Assembly: GCA_964485405.1 (NCBI GenBank)
Contig: CAZAJG010000016.1
Coordinates: 1 to 64,000 of the forward strand
Direction: 5' to 3'
Origin: CAKZNE01 sp964485405
GTDB taxonomy: Bacteria > Bacteroidota > Bacteroidia > Flavobacteriales > Schleiferiaceae
Length of the DNA stretch: 64,000 nt
Of this stretch, positions 1 through 7,702 are shown piece after piece. The notes under the pieces were generated by a model, which did not search any database, was not told the DNA's origin, and saw only the letters and a list, made by a program, of their open reading frames with translations. The translations under genes were made by a program, and so were the position numbers. Positions within the stretch are counted from its first letter, which is position 1. Every line of letters starts with the position of its first letter.

Positions 1-83
1 ATATGAAACAGGTCTACAAGTTTTTTGATTACTAAAATCTTTGAGATAGCTTTTTAAGAAATAGCTGCATAAAAATTTCAGCC

Positions 84-797
84 TCAACAAAAAGCACTTA
101 GCAAATCCTGCTTTTTTCTGGCTGAAACGGGAAGTGTAGCTTGATTCGTTAGAATAATATATCCTCCTCCTGGGCCTTTGTTATAGGCGCTGATTTTATC
201 CAAATTCACTAAATACTTATTATGAATACGTACAAAGCCCGATTTGGATAGCTTTTTTTCAAAACGTGAGAGTGACATAGAAACCAAAGTCTTATCTCCT
301 CCTTCAAAGTAGAGCAGTGTATAACTGTTGTCCGCTTCGCAAAACAGTATTTCCTTTGTATGCACAAAGTCTAAGCCCGTAAAAGTGGGTATAGCTATTC
401 TGGCAGCCGTTTTCGAAGGTTTTGCTTGTCCTTGCTCGTTTCGCACAACCTTATCCACGGCTTCTTTAAACTCCACCTCATCGATTGGTTTTAAAACATA
501 GTCTTGGGCTGAAGCCTTGATCGCCTCCATGGCATACTCATCGTATGCGGTAACAAAAATGACCCGAGGGGGCACTTTTGCTTTTAATTTTTGCAGTAAG
601 TCAAAGCCGGTTTGATTGCCAAGTTGGATATCTAAAAAAACCACATCCACCTGGTTGAGGGTAAGAAAACGATATGCATCATCTACGGACGACAGTTTTG
701 TTAATACTTCTACTTGCGGGAAGTAATCATTCAACAAAAGTTCAATCAAATCTTGAGCATCCGGCTCATCATCCACTATTAGAGCAGTTATCTTCAT
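84..797 (-). CDS. LytTR-family response regulator
   Basis: Cytoplasmic two-component response regulator that should bind DNA once phosphorylated. Residues 1-120 form a receiver domain with the acidic pair at D9-D10, the phospho-acceptor D56 (in VVFLDIQLG), the T-A-Y-D segment near residue 85 and the conserved Lys in VLKPID. Residues 135-237 form a LytTR DNA-binding domain (FCEADNSYTLLY, then RIHNKYLVNLDKI). Its start lies 29 bp inside the end of the upstream kinase gene, so the two are translationally coupled and almost certainly partners. The length of 237 aa is normal for the family. The target promoter cannot be read from the sequence. The first 83 bases of the window downstream of it show nothing I can name. 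Confidence 0.95.
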   Translation of the reverse strand: MKITALIVDDEPDAQDLIELLLNDYFPQVEVLTKLSSVDDAYRFLTLNQVDVVFLDIQLGNQTGFDLLQKLKAKVPPRVIFVTAYDEYAMEAIKASAQDYVLKPIDEVEFKEAVDKVVRNEQGQAKPSKTAARIAIPTFTGLDFVHTKEILFCEADNSYTLLYFEGGDKTLVSMSLSRFEKKLSKSGFVRIHNKYLVNLDKISAYNKGPGGGYIILTNQATLPVSARKKQDLLSAFC

Positions 798-3711
798 GTT
801 TTACGGGTATTAATAATTCAATACGGGTTCCGGTACCCACTGAATCCTTGAAGTTGGATTCAATGTTTATGTCAATTTCGGTTCCAAATAACTGTTTGTA
901 AGCATTTGCCCTTCCTTTAGCCATGCGCATACCTAAGCCAATGATCTCCTTTTTCTTTTTAGAGTCCCACCCGTTACCGTTGTTCCATATTAAAACTTTT
1001 AAACGCTCGCCTTCCTCAGTAAAACTTAAAGAGATATACTTGGGTTCTCCCACCGGAGGTGTTGCATGTTTAATGGCATTTTCAACAAATAGCTGTAATA
1101 ACATAGCCGGAAATAAATACTTGTTTATGCCTAGAGGTAAACTGATATTGTAATTCAGCGTTTCTCTAAATCTCATCTTTTCCAAATCCAAGTAATTCCG
1201 CAAATAGGCTACTTCCTTTTCTACAGTGATAAAAGTTTGCTGGGAGAGATGCATCGTTTGCCGTAAAAGCGATGAAAACGAACTGATGTATTTATTCGCT
1301 ACTTCTGCATTACCGGATCGTGACAAATACTGAATTGAGTTGAGGCAATTGTACACAAAGTGAGGGTTAATGTGCGCTTTTATGGCCTCCAGTTCCAGTT
1401 GCGCCAACTGATTTTGGTTTTCTAGCTTATGAATGATTTTTAGTTGACGTTTTTTTTGAAATACATATAACAGCCAACCAAACAAGGCCAAGAATACCAG
1501 TGCTATTCCAATCCAAAAAAGGGGAACCTCCCAAATAGCTGCTTCTACGGTAATGGGTAAAATGAGAGTATCTTCCGAACGGCTATTTTTTGCTTTAACC
1601 AACAATTGGTTCCTGCCCGGTGGAATATGCAAATTAAAATTCCCCGACTCACTTTTAGACCACCGATTGTGGTAGTTTTTTAGTTTGTAAAATACCGGAC
1701 TGTGATCTTTGTTTTCAAATTGAAAGGTTTTAACCGCCACTTCTATTTCATTCTCATTTGACTCTAAATGCAATGCATTCGGGTTAAACAAGGTTCTGTT
1801 CTCTAGTTCTACCCTATATATTAGGGGTTTTGGAGCATTGTTATTTTGTTCGTCTTTCGGTAAGATTATGTTCATACCCTTACGATTCAAAACGTATGCT
1901 GTATCCTTCAGCAAAACCAAATCTTGCACATCATTGGAAAAAAGACCGGACGACTCATTGTGTATAGCTACGCTTAGGTTATTGAAATCGCCATCATGAT
2001 TAACTTCCAACACGCCTAAATCTGTAATCAGCCAAAATTTTAGCTCTCCCTCTACCACAATCTTTCTGATAAAAGGGTAAACCTCAATTGGAAGGGGTAA
2101 CTTTATATAAGCCTCCTTTTTGCTTCGATATAAAAACAAGCCATTAGTACTGGTGCCTATCAAGAAGTTATCTCCTTTACCATACTTTTCAATACAACTG
2201 ATATTGGCGGCTTCCAATTGTTTATAATCTACTCTCTCTGCTTTATTTTCGGCTTTACAAACAAACAGACCTGAAGGTGTGCCAATTAAAAGATCCGTTT
2301 TATTCAGCATCTTTACAGAAGTGCTTCGGCCCTTAAAAACGGTTATCTTTTCTAGGGGATCAGAAGCATTATATTTTGTCACTTCAGCATGCCAGGCTAC
2401 ATAAAAATATTCTCCTGTTTCAGAAAAGCATACGTCCTTCAAAGTCATACCCTCCTCAAACAATATGTCATTTAACTCAAATTCTATATCGGATAAATAA
2501 ATAGGTGCTAAACCTGGGTTTAAATCAACCAAATCCATACTCTTGGAGCAGTACAAAGCCTGAACTGATTTGGGTAAAAGGTTGCCTTTTAAAAAGGTGA
2601 TTTTCGAGCCATTTCGGATAGTACTCAACTCACCACCTGGTCCTATAATGAGTATGCTCCCATTTGAGGATTTGGAAATTATTTTAGGCTTTTTCCATGG
2701 AAGATTCAGTTTTTGATACCTAAGAAAAGAAGCCCAGTGTGCTCGACTAATAAAATACAAACCTTGGGTTTCAGTAGTCATCCAGATGTTATCATCTCTA
2801 TCCACTAGTACATCATTTATGATACTGTTTTGCATCATTTTCAATGGCCTACTTTTAGAATGAAGGTTTTCAATCTTGCCCCAATATTGGAGTCCTGGAT
2901 GCGTGAAACTCAACCAGAGGTGATTGTTTTTGTCCGTTAGGATTTGCTTTACCTCATCTTTAAGCTCATATTCATTTTGAAGTTGTAATTCGTGATTAAC
3001 GATCTTAAAAATTTGAAGCTTTTGATGGTTTGAAGAGGAAGCAACAAGCATTTTTCCGCGCCCATATAACCTTACGGTGCTCCACTCCCATTCACTCTTA
3101 TACCCTTTTAATAGTATGGTCTTTTTGCTAGAGCTTATATAGTGAATGAAATTGACCCTGGTAAATGTATCCCATGTAGATATCAATAAGGTGTCTCCAA
3201 ATACGGCTTCCAATGAAAATTTTTCGTCAAGCTCTATCTCTTGCTTTTCAAGTCTAGCACCCTCTAATTTGTATAGCATTTTATCATTGACAACATCTCC
3301 GAGCCAGAGCGTACCTGCATCAACAAAGAGTATGTTTGCCGTTTTATTTAGCACCTCATTAAACCTCAATATGCTGTCAGGTATTAGTTTGTCATCTTTA
3401 AAACAAGCCAAACTGTTAAGCAGAGGAGCAAATACTATTCTGTTTCCAGAAATAGGTTTCGCCTCGAGAACCTCCCTGTCTTTTAGGCCAAATTTGACAT
3501 CAAAAAGCTCGAAATTTATTCCATCATAACGGACTGCACCTTGATCTGTTCCGACCCAGATAAAACCCAAACTGTCTTGATTAATTAAATAACCCGTTTG
3601 TGCAGGATATCCATCACCTTGGGTAAACACCCTAAGGCCGGGCATAGTTTCTTGCGGTTTTGCAATAACCCCAAACAAGAGAAAGAAGACGAGTAAAAAA
3701 TAAAGTTTCAT
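769..3711 (-). CDS. Beta-propeller sensor histidine kinase (His_kinase/LytS type)
   Basis: Inner-membrane sensor kinase of 980 aa. A signal peptide (residues 1-18) leads into a periplasmic two-component-regulator propeller with repeats such as GFIWVGTDQGAVRYDG. A Y_Y_Y-type beta domain follows near residues 640-720, then one transmembrane helix near 735-755. The cytoplasmic part is a His_kinase domain with the phospho-acceptor His in INPHFVYNCLNS, followed by an ATPase domain with the N-box FVENAIKHA. This architecture is usual in Bacteroidota, where the propeller typically senses extracellular polymers or envelope state; the ligand here is unknown. The 3' end overlaps the LytTR regulator gene. 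It is divergent from the MscS/RimK run, with about 320 bp between the start codons and no clear promoter seen. Confidence 0.94.
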   Translation of the reverse strand: MKLYFLLVFFLLFGVIAKPQETMPGLRVFTQGDGYPAQTGYLINQDSLGFIWVGTDQGAVRYDGINFELFDVKFGLKDREVLEAKPISGNRIVFAPLLNSLACFKDDKLIPDSILRFNEVLNKTANILFVDAGTLWLGDVVNDKMLYKLEGARLEKQEIELDEKFSLEAVFGDTLLISTWDTFTRVNFIHYISSSKKTILLKGYKSEWEWSTVRLYGRGKMLVASSSNHQKLQIFKIVNHELQLQNEYELKDEVKQILTDKNNHLWLSFTHPGLQYWGKIENLHSKSRPLKMMQNSIINDVLVDRDDNIWMTTETQGLYFISRAHWASFLRYQKLNLPWKKPKIISKSSNGSILIIGPGGELSTIRNGSKITFLKGNLLPKSVQALYCSKSMDLVDLNPGLAPIYLSDIEFELNDILFEEGMTLKDVCFSETGEYFYVAWHAEVTKYNASDPLEKITVFKGRSTSVKMLNKTDLLIGTPSGLFVCKAENKAERVDYKQLEAANISCIEKYGKGDNFLIGTSTNGLFLYRSKKEAYIKLPLPIEVYPFIRKIVVEGELKFWLITDLGVLEVNHDGDFNNLSVAIHNESSGLFSNDVQDLVLLKDTAYVLNRKGMNIILPKDEQNNNAPKPLIYRVELENRTLFNPNALHLESNENEIEVAVKTFQFENKDHSPVFYKLKNYHNRWSKSESGNFNLHIPPGRNQLLVKAKNSRSEDTLILPITVEAAIWEVPLFWIGIALVFLALFGWLLYVFQKKRQLKIIHKLENQNQLAQLELEAIKAHINPHFVYNCLNSIQYLSRSGNAEVANKYISSFSSLLRQTMHLSQQTFITVEKEVAYLRNYLDLEKMRFRETLNYNISLPLGINKYLFPAMLLQLFVENAIKHATPPVGEPKYISLSFTEEGERLKVLIWNNGNGWDSKKKKEIIGLGMRMAKGRANAYKQLFGTEIDINIESNFKDSVGTGTRIELLIPVKHEDNCSNSG

Positions 3712-4033
3712 AACAGCTAGTTAAGGTAGCTACTCCTAAAAAAGATGTCAAGTAAAATGAACTAGAACCTGAAGTTTTTTTCTGAAAAACCATTTAATCC
3801 CAGATAGTCATACATCTCCCATATCGAAACGAAAAAACCACCTCGGAAAGTGTGTTCTCCAGAATCATGACAGATTTAGGAGGTTACGCAACTCTGGAAA
3901 TTCATCATTTGGTAGGGGTGGTTCTGGATGAAGGGGGTTGGATGGGGGGATTTTTTTTACTTTCCTATTTAAAGATGCGTGGGTTTGTAGAATAGGTAGT
4001 GTAACTTTAACCATCTTTAAACTGAAGATTGAA

Positions 4034-4567
4034 ATGACCCATTTGAGTATAGTATCAGACCCGGTAGCATGGTTGTCCGCAAATGCTACACACCTCATTC
4101 TCACCTGTATTCTGTTTATTCTCTATATAATCACCGGCAAAGTGCTGTCTCGATTGATTAGAAAAAGAGAAGAGAAGTTTCAGGCTGATCCAGGACGGAT
4201 ATTATACGTTCACAAGGTTATAAGACTGGCTTCAGGGATTATTTTTATCGTTTTCTTGGGCTTCGCTTGGGAAATATCATTCGCAGGTATATCTATTTAT
4301 TTAGCCAGTATTTTTACGGTAATCGGAGTAGCTCTATTTGCTAGCTGGTCTATTCTCAGTAACCTTACAGCTTCCATTATTTTGTTCTTTTTCTTCCCTT
4401 ACAAGATTGGATATAGGATAAGAATTCAAGATGGAGATAACTCGGTAGAAGGACTAATTCTTGATATTACGATGTTTCATATAGAAATAGAATTGGAAGA
4501 TGGTAGGATTGCGACTTACCCGAATAATGTGGCGATTCAGAAACCTTGTTTTCGTGAAAAGAAATGA
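4034..4567 (+). CDS. Small MscS-family mechanosensitive channel
   Basis: Predicted inner-membrane channel of 177 aa. Three hydrophobic helices are visible (around residues 15-35, 55-80 and 85-120). The last runs into a glycine/alanine-rich pore-like segment and the MscS beta domain, ending in an ELEDGRIATYPNN stretch that matches the DG...PN signature of the family. The protein stops right after this beta domain, so the C-terminal alpha/beta cage of E. coli MscS is missing. The frame is open upstream to 3938, but I prefer the ATG at 4034 because the extra 32 residues look unlike a membrane N-terminus. It is 37 bp upstream of the RimB-like gene and on the same strand, suggesting co-transcription. 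Confidence 0.82.
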   Translation: MTHLSIVSDPVAWLSANATHLILTCILFILYIITGKVLSRLIRKREEKFQADPGRILYVHKVIRLASGIIFIVFLGFAWEISFAGISIYLASIFTVIGVALFASWSILSNLTASIILFFFFPYKIGYRIRIQDGDNSVEGLILDITMFHIEIELEDGRIATYPNNVAIQKPCFREKK

Positions 4568-4604
4568 GTCTCTTTTCTAACTCCAACCACAGCAGTTGAA
4601 TTTT

Positions 4605-5054
4605 ATGGAAGTTATTGGTAGAGTAGATAAAATAGATATTCCTGATTTTCAATTGGAAAATATACCCGTGAAAGTAGATACGGGTGCCAATCGATCCGCT
4701 ATCCATTGTTCACAAATACGCCATAATACGCAAAATGGACAAGAAGAAATAGTTTTCCATATCCCGCTAGATGCCAGTGGTGGAGTGAATGTTTTTTCAA
4801 CTCGTGATTTTTTTAAAAAGCGAATTAAAAGCTCTTCTGGTCATGTGGAGGAAAGGTTTGTGGTTAAAGTGGATGTGATTCTTTTTGGAAAAAAAATTAA
4901 AACATCCTTCTCATTAACCAATAGGGTGGAAATGAAGTACCCAATACTTCTGGGAAGAAAATTGTTAAACTCAAGGTTTGTTGTGGATGTATCACAAGAA
5001 AACCTATCATTCAAAAAGAAAAATGAAAATAGCTATACTTTCCAGAAACCCTAA
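4605..5054 (+). CDS. rimB: RimB-like retropepsin (ATP-dependent zinc protease family)
   Basis: Cytoplasmic protein of 149 aa from the PF05618 family, whose members are encoded with RimK in many bacteria. The catalytic-type motif DTGANRSAIH (Asp at residue 25) and the closing LLGRKLL near residue 120 fit the retropepsin fold. In the pseudomonad rimABK operon the homologue RimB is the protease paired with RimK, and the adjacency here supports the same pairing. A TTG at 4596 would add three residues; the ATG at 4605 gives the usual start (MEVIGRVDKIDIPDF). The 3' end overlaps rimK by 32 bp in another frame, so translation of the two is probably coupled. The symbol is by homology only. Confidence 0.85.
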   Translation: MEVIGRVDKIDIPDFQLENIPVKVDTGANRSAIHCSQIRHNTQNGQEEIVFHIPLDASGGVNVFSTRDFFKKRIKSSSGHVEERFVVKVDVILFGKKIKTSFSLTNRVEMKYPILLGRKLLNSRFVVDVSQENLSFKKKNENSYTFQKP

Positions 5055-5922
5055 CTTGTATTCCACCCAAAGGCTCGTGGAGGCCATTGAAAAAAGAGGA
5101 CATACCAGTGCCGTTATTGATCACCTTAAGTGTGATATTATAATGGACGGGGAAGGTCCTTCCATTTATTATAAAGGAAAGCGCTTGGATGACATAGATG
5201 CGGTTATCCCTCGTATTGGTGCTTCAGTTACATTTTATGGTACTGCCGTAGTTCGCCAATTTGAAATGCAAAATGTGTTTTGTGCTGTTAGTTCTCTTGC
5301 CATCAGTAGATCAAGAGATAAGCTTAGAAGTCTTCAAATTCTATCCAGATCTGGAGTGAAGATGCCAAAAACAGCCTTTACAAATTACAGTAAGGAAGAA
5401 AATAAAGTGTTAAAACACATTGGACAAGCGCCTGTAGTAATTAAATTACTTGAAGGAACGCAAGGGCTAGGAGTGGTATTGGCAGAAACAGATACAGCCG
5501 CTAAGTCTGTGATTGAAGCTTTTGAAAGCTTAAAAACACGTGTTATTCTCCAGGAGTTTATAGAAGAGGCTAAGGGCGCAGACATCCGAGCTTTAGTGGT
5601 GGATGGTGAAGTTGTTGGAGCTATGAAGAGACAAGGAAAAAAGGGAGAGTTCAGATCTAACCTTCATCGTGGAGGAGAAGCAAAACTTATTGAATTATCA
5701 AAAGCTGAGCGAGCAACCGCTTTGAAAGCCGTTAAAAGTATGGAGTTATCCGTAGCTGGTGTGGATATGCTGCAATCCAAGAGCGGCCCAATGATCTTGG
5801 AGGTCAACTCAAGTCCAGGTTTAGAAGGTATTGAGAAGGCAACTGGAGTGGACGTAGCAGGAAAAATAGTAGAGTATATTGAGAAGAATATTGCGAAAAG
5901 AAGAAGAAGTGTTAAAGCTTAA
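5023..5922 (+). CDS. rimK: RimK-family alpha-L-glutamate ligase (ATP-grasp)
   Basis: ATP-grasp ligase of 299 aa that adds glutamate, ATP-dependently, to a carboxyl end. The classical substrate is the C-terminus of ribosomal protein S6, and RimK can also make poly-alpha-glutamate. Visible signatures are the N-terminal MKIAILSRNPNLYSTQRLVEA, the ATP-grasp lysine and glycine loop (VVIKLLEGTQGLGVVLAE), GEFRSNLHRGGEA and the metal-binding end ILEVNSSPGLEGIE. The ATG at 5023 is preferred over the upstream start at 4978 because it begins exactly where RimK proteins do. It overlaps the RimB-like gene and is followed after 6 bp by an M14 hydrolase, so ligation and two kinds of hydrolysis are encoded together. 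The substrate in this organism is not known. Confidence 0.93.
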   Translation: MKIAILSRNPNLYSTQRLVEAIEKRGHTSAVIDHLKCDIIMDGEGPSIYYKGKRLDDIDAVIPRIGASVTFYGTAVVRQFEMQNVFCAVSSLAISRSRDKLRSLQILSRSGVKMPKTAFTNYSKEENKVLKHIGQAPVVIKLLEGTQGLGVVLAETDTAAKSVIEAFESLKTRVILQEFIEEAKGADIRALVVDGEVVGAMKRQGKKGEFRSNLHRGGEAKLIELSKAERATALKAVKSMELSVAGVDMLQSKSGPMILEVNSSPGLEGIEKATGVDVAGKIVEYIEKNIAKRRRSVKA

Positions 5923-5928
5923 AGGTTT

Positions 5929-6873
5929 ATGAAAGATAAAATGACCATAGCGGGTGTTGAAATACTTCCAGGTGAAGAAAAGCACATTCAAGCTCGTATT
6001 TCTAAGCTTCCTACGCGGACTGAAATAGACATTCCAATTATCGTAAGCCGATCGAAAGTTCCGGGCCCAACACTATTACTAATGGGAGGAGTGCATGGCG
6101 ATGAAATTAATGGGGTGGAAATTGTTAGAAGAATAGTGACCAACCGGTATCATAAGCCGGACAAAGGCACGGTTATCTGTATTCCAATTCTTAATATTTA
6201 TGGCTTTCTGAACTTTTCTCGTCAGGTGCCGGATGGTAAAGATGTAAACCGCGTATTTCCAGGCACTTTGCGAGGATCTTTGGCCAGCCAGATTGCGTAT
6301 CATTTTACAAAAGAAGTTTTGCCGCATGTAGACTATGGCTTAGACTTTCATACGGGTGGATCGCGTATCAATAACTTTCCACAAGTACGTGGACTTATGG
6401 ACACAGAGGCTAACCTTGAGTTGGCAAAAGCTTTTGGAGCAAAGTATCTCATTAACTCTCCGTTACGGCAAAAATCATTGCGAAAGGAAGCGCAGAAATT
6501 GGGTAAACCTATTTTGATCTTTGAAGGTGGAGAATCACTTCGTTTACGAAAAAGTGCGATTGATGAAGGGTTAAATGGGGCTTTACGTGTAATGAAGTAT
6601 TTGGGTATGCGACAAACGGCACCTGAGCAGAATCATCAATGCATTTACATTTCAGAATCCACTTGGTTAAGAGCCCAGTCTGCGGGTTTGTATCACTCTT
6701 TTGTACGGCCAGGGGATAAGGTGGAGAAGGGTATGAAAATCGGGCTCATTGCGGGCCCTTTCGGTGAGTTTGAAAAAGCCATTAAGAGTACAGTAAGCGG
6801 TCATGTAATAGCCGTAAACAATATACCGGTGGTAAACCGTGGAGACGCGCTAATACATGTGGGTAAAGAGTAG
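5929..6873 (+). CDS. Succinylglutamate desuccinylase/aspartoacylase-type M14 hydrolase
   Basis: Zinc hydrolase of 314 aa, AstE/AspA type. Zinc ligands are visible in GGVHGDEING (H56, E59) and in DYGLDFHTGG; the general-base glutamate is in ILIFEGGESL. A C-terminal barrel-like domain (residues 230-314, with VRPGDKVEKGMKIGLI) is typical of the group. An AAAGG sequence lies 4 bp before the ATG at 5929; a second ATG at 5941 is possible. Position immediately after rimK, 6 bp away, suggests it removes or trims glutamyl or acyl-glutamyl groups produced by RimK rather than acting in arginine catabolism, since no ast genes are present. That role is inference from context. Confidence 0.88.
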   Translation: MKDKMTIAGVEILPGEEKHIQARISKLPTRTEIDIPIIVSRSKVPGPTLLLMGGVHGDEINGVEIVRRIVTNRYHKPDKGTVICIPILNIYGFLNFSRQVPDGKDVNRVFPGTLRGSLASQIAYHFTKEVLPHVDYGLDFHTGGSRINNFPQVRGLMDTEANLELAKAFGAKYLINSPLRQKSLRKEAQKLGKPILIFEGGESLRLRKSAIDEGLNGALRVMKYLGMRQTAPEQNHQCIYISESTWLRAQSAGLYHSFVRPGDKVEKGMKIGLIAGPFGEFEKAIKSTVSGHVIAVNNIPVVNRGDALIHVGKE

Positions 6874-6993
6874 CCAAAATGGAATGATATATTCTTGGTT
6901 TTAGGTTTTGGAAAAGGAGTAATTCTTTTTCCGAATCCAAGCCTTCTTGGCTGAATGCTCTGAATGAGATTCTGGGGGAATGAAATTGAAGTA

Positions 6994-7314
6994 TCACCCT
7001 TCTGGTTGACTGTCTAAATATTTCCCTAACCGATCAAGCCTTTCCTTCCAAAGAGATTCTAAACACTTCATATAATCTTCTACTTCTTTCAAAACTTCCA
7101 GCTGCGCATAGCAGTTTAAATAGCGTCCATCGAGAGGATTCTGTTCCATGGAAACGAGTTGAGAGTCGTGTAGAATTTTAATATGCCTGGAAACCGCTGG
7201 TCTTGACATTTGGAACTGATCCGCAATACTGTTTACCGTAGTGGGTTCCTTTGCGAGCATAGTTAAAATATCTCTCCGAGTAGGGTCTGCTAGTGCCTTA
7301 AAAATATCGCTCAT
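6994..7314 (-). CDS. ArsR-family winged-helix repressor
   Basis: DNA-binding regulator of 106 aa. It starts with the common MSDIFKALADPTRRDILTML opening, followed by the helix-turn-helix TVNSIADQFQMSRPAVSRHIKIL and a beta-wing (NPLDGRYLNCYA). No metal-binding cysteine pair is present, so it belongs to the SdpR-like group rather than to metal sensors. Such repressors usually sit before an SRPBCC/AHSA1 or DoxX gene; none follows here, so it is an orphan convergent with the M14 gene. Just upstream of its start, around 7324-7336, there is a TAGTT-taa-TAGTT direct repeat that could be an autoregulatory site, which is weak evidence only. Confidence 0.9.
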   Translation of the reverse strand: MSDIFKALADPTRRDILTMLAKEPTTVNSIADQFQMSRPAVSRHIKILHDSQLVSMEQNPLDGRYLNCYAQLEVLKEVEDYMKCLESLWKERLDRLGKYLDSQPEG

Positions 7315-7702
7315 TCTTTTAGATAGTTTAATAGTTCAACAGTGAGAATTTTTGATTTCCAGCCACTCGTCTATACCCTTGCCGGTTTTTGATTTTAGAT
7401 TGCAAAGTATCGCTTCGCGCATTTGTTTCGGACCAAGTGCCATGAAACAGAGCATAAAATTAATTAAGTAACAAAATTGTTATGTACTTAGATTTGAAAT
7501 TTTTTCTTTAAGCGATGATTTTAAATATTTGATTTAAAGTAAATTATACTAGAAAAAGTTGTTTTTGGTCATATTGATAGACTGAAAATTCCTACATGCC
7601 CAAGTCCTTGTTTCACGAATTGGGAGTCTTCATTCGCCCATTTTGAAACCACATACATCATGATTTTTAATTATTTCATCGTGATTAAAAATCAAAGTCG
7701 TC
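7315..7702. other. Divergent intergenic region upstream of the Rhs operon
   Basis: This 388-bp AT-rich region separates the ArsR gene from the large plus-strand operon and must hold promoters for both. It contains one exact TANNTTTG box (TAGATTTG, 7489-7496, plus strand), but no TTG element at the usual distance upstream, so I do not call a promoter. A perfect hairpin at 7661-7694 is listed separately. No reading frame in the region looks coding. Confidence 0.5.
7661..7694 (+). promoter_or_regulatory. Perfect inverted repeat just before the Rhs operon start
   Basis: Two perfect 11-base arms (TGATTTTTAAT at 7661-7671 and ATTAAAAATCA at 7684-7694) flank a 12-base spacer, ending 8 bases before the ATG at 7703. 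The position is where a ribosome would bind, and no U-tract follows, so it is not an ordinary terminator. It could be a repressor operator or a leader hairpin that limits translation of the first gene. Confidence 0.55.

Noticed and set aside
3865..4104. Minus-strand frame of 79 codons between the kinase and MscS genes
   Set aside because: It runs antisense into the start of the MscS gene and has low-complexity, proline-rich sequence without family likeness.
6782..6997. Minus-strand frame overlapping the ArsR stop codon
   Set aside because: It starts at a GTG, runs antisense to the end of the M14 gene and has no recognisable sequence; no SRPBCC or DoxX partner is encoded there.
7489..7496. 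TAGATTTG as the promoter of the Rhs operon
   Set aside because: The -7 box is exact, but no TTG element lies at an acceptable distance upstream and it is more than 200 bp from the start codon; not called.
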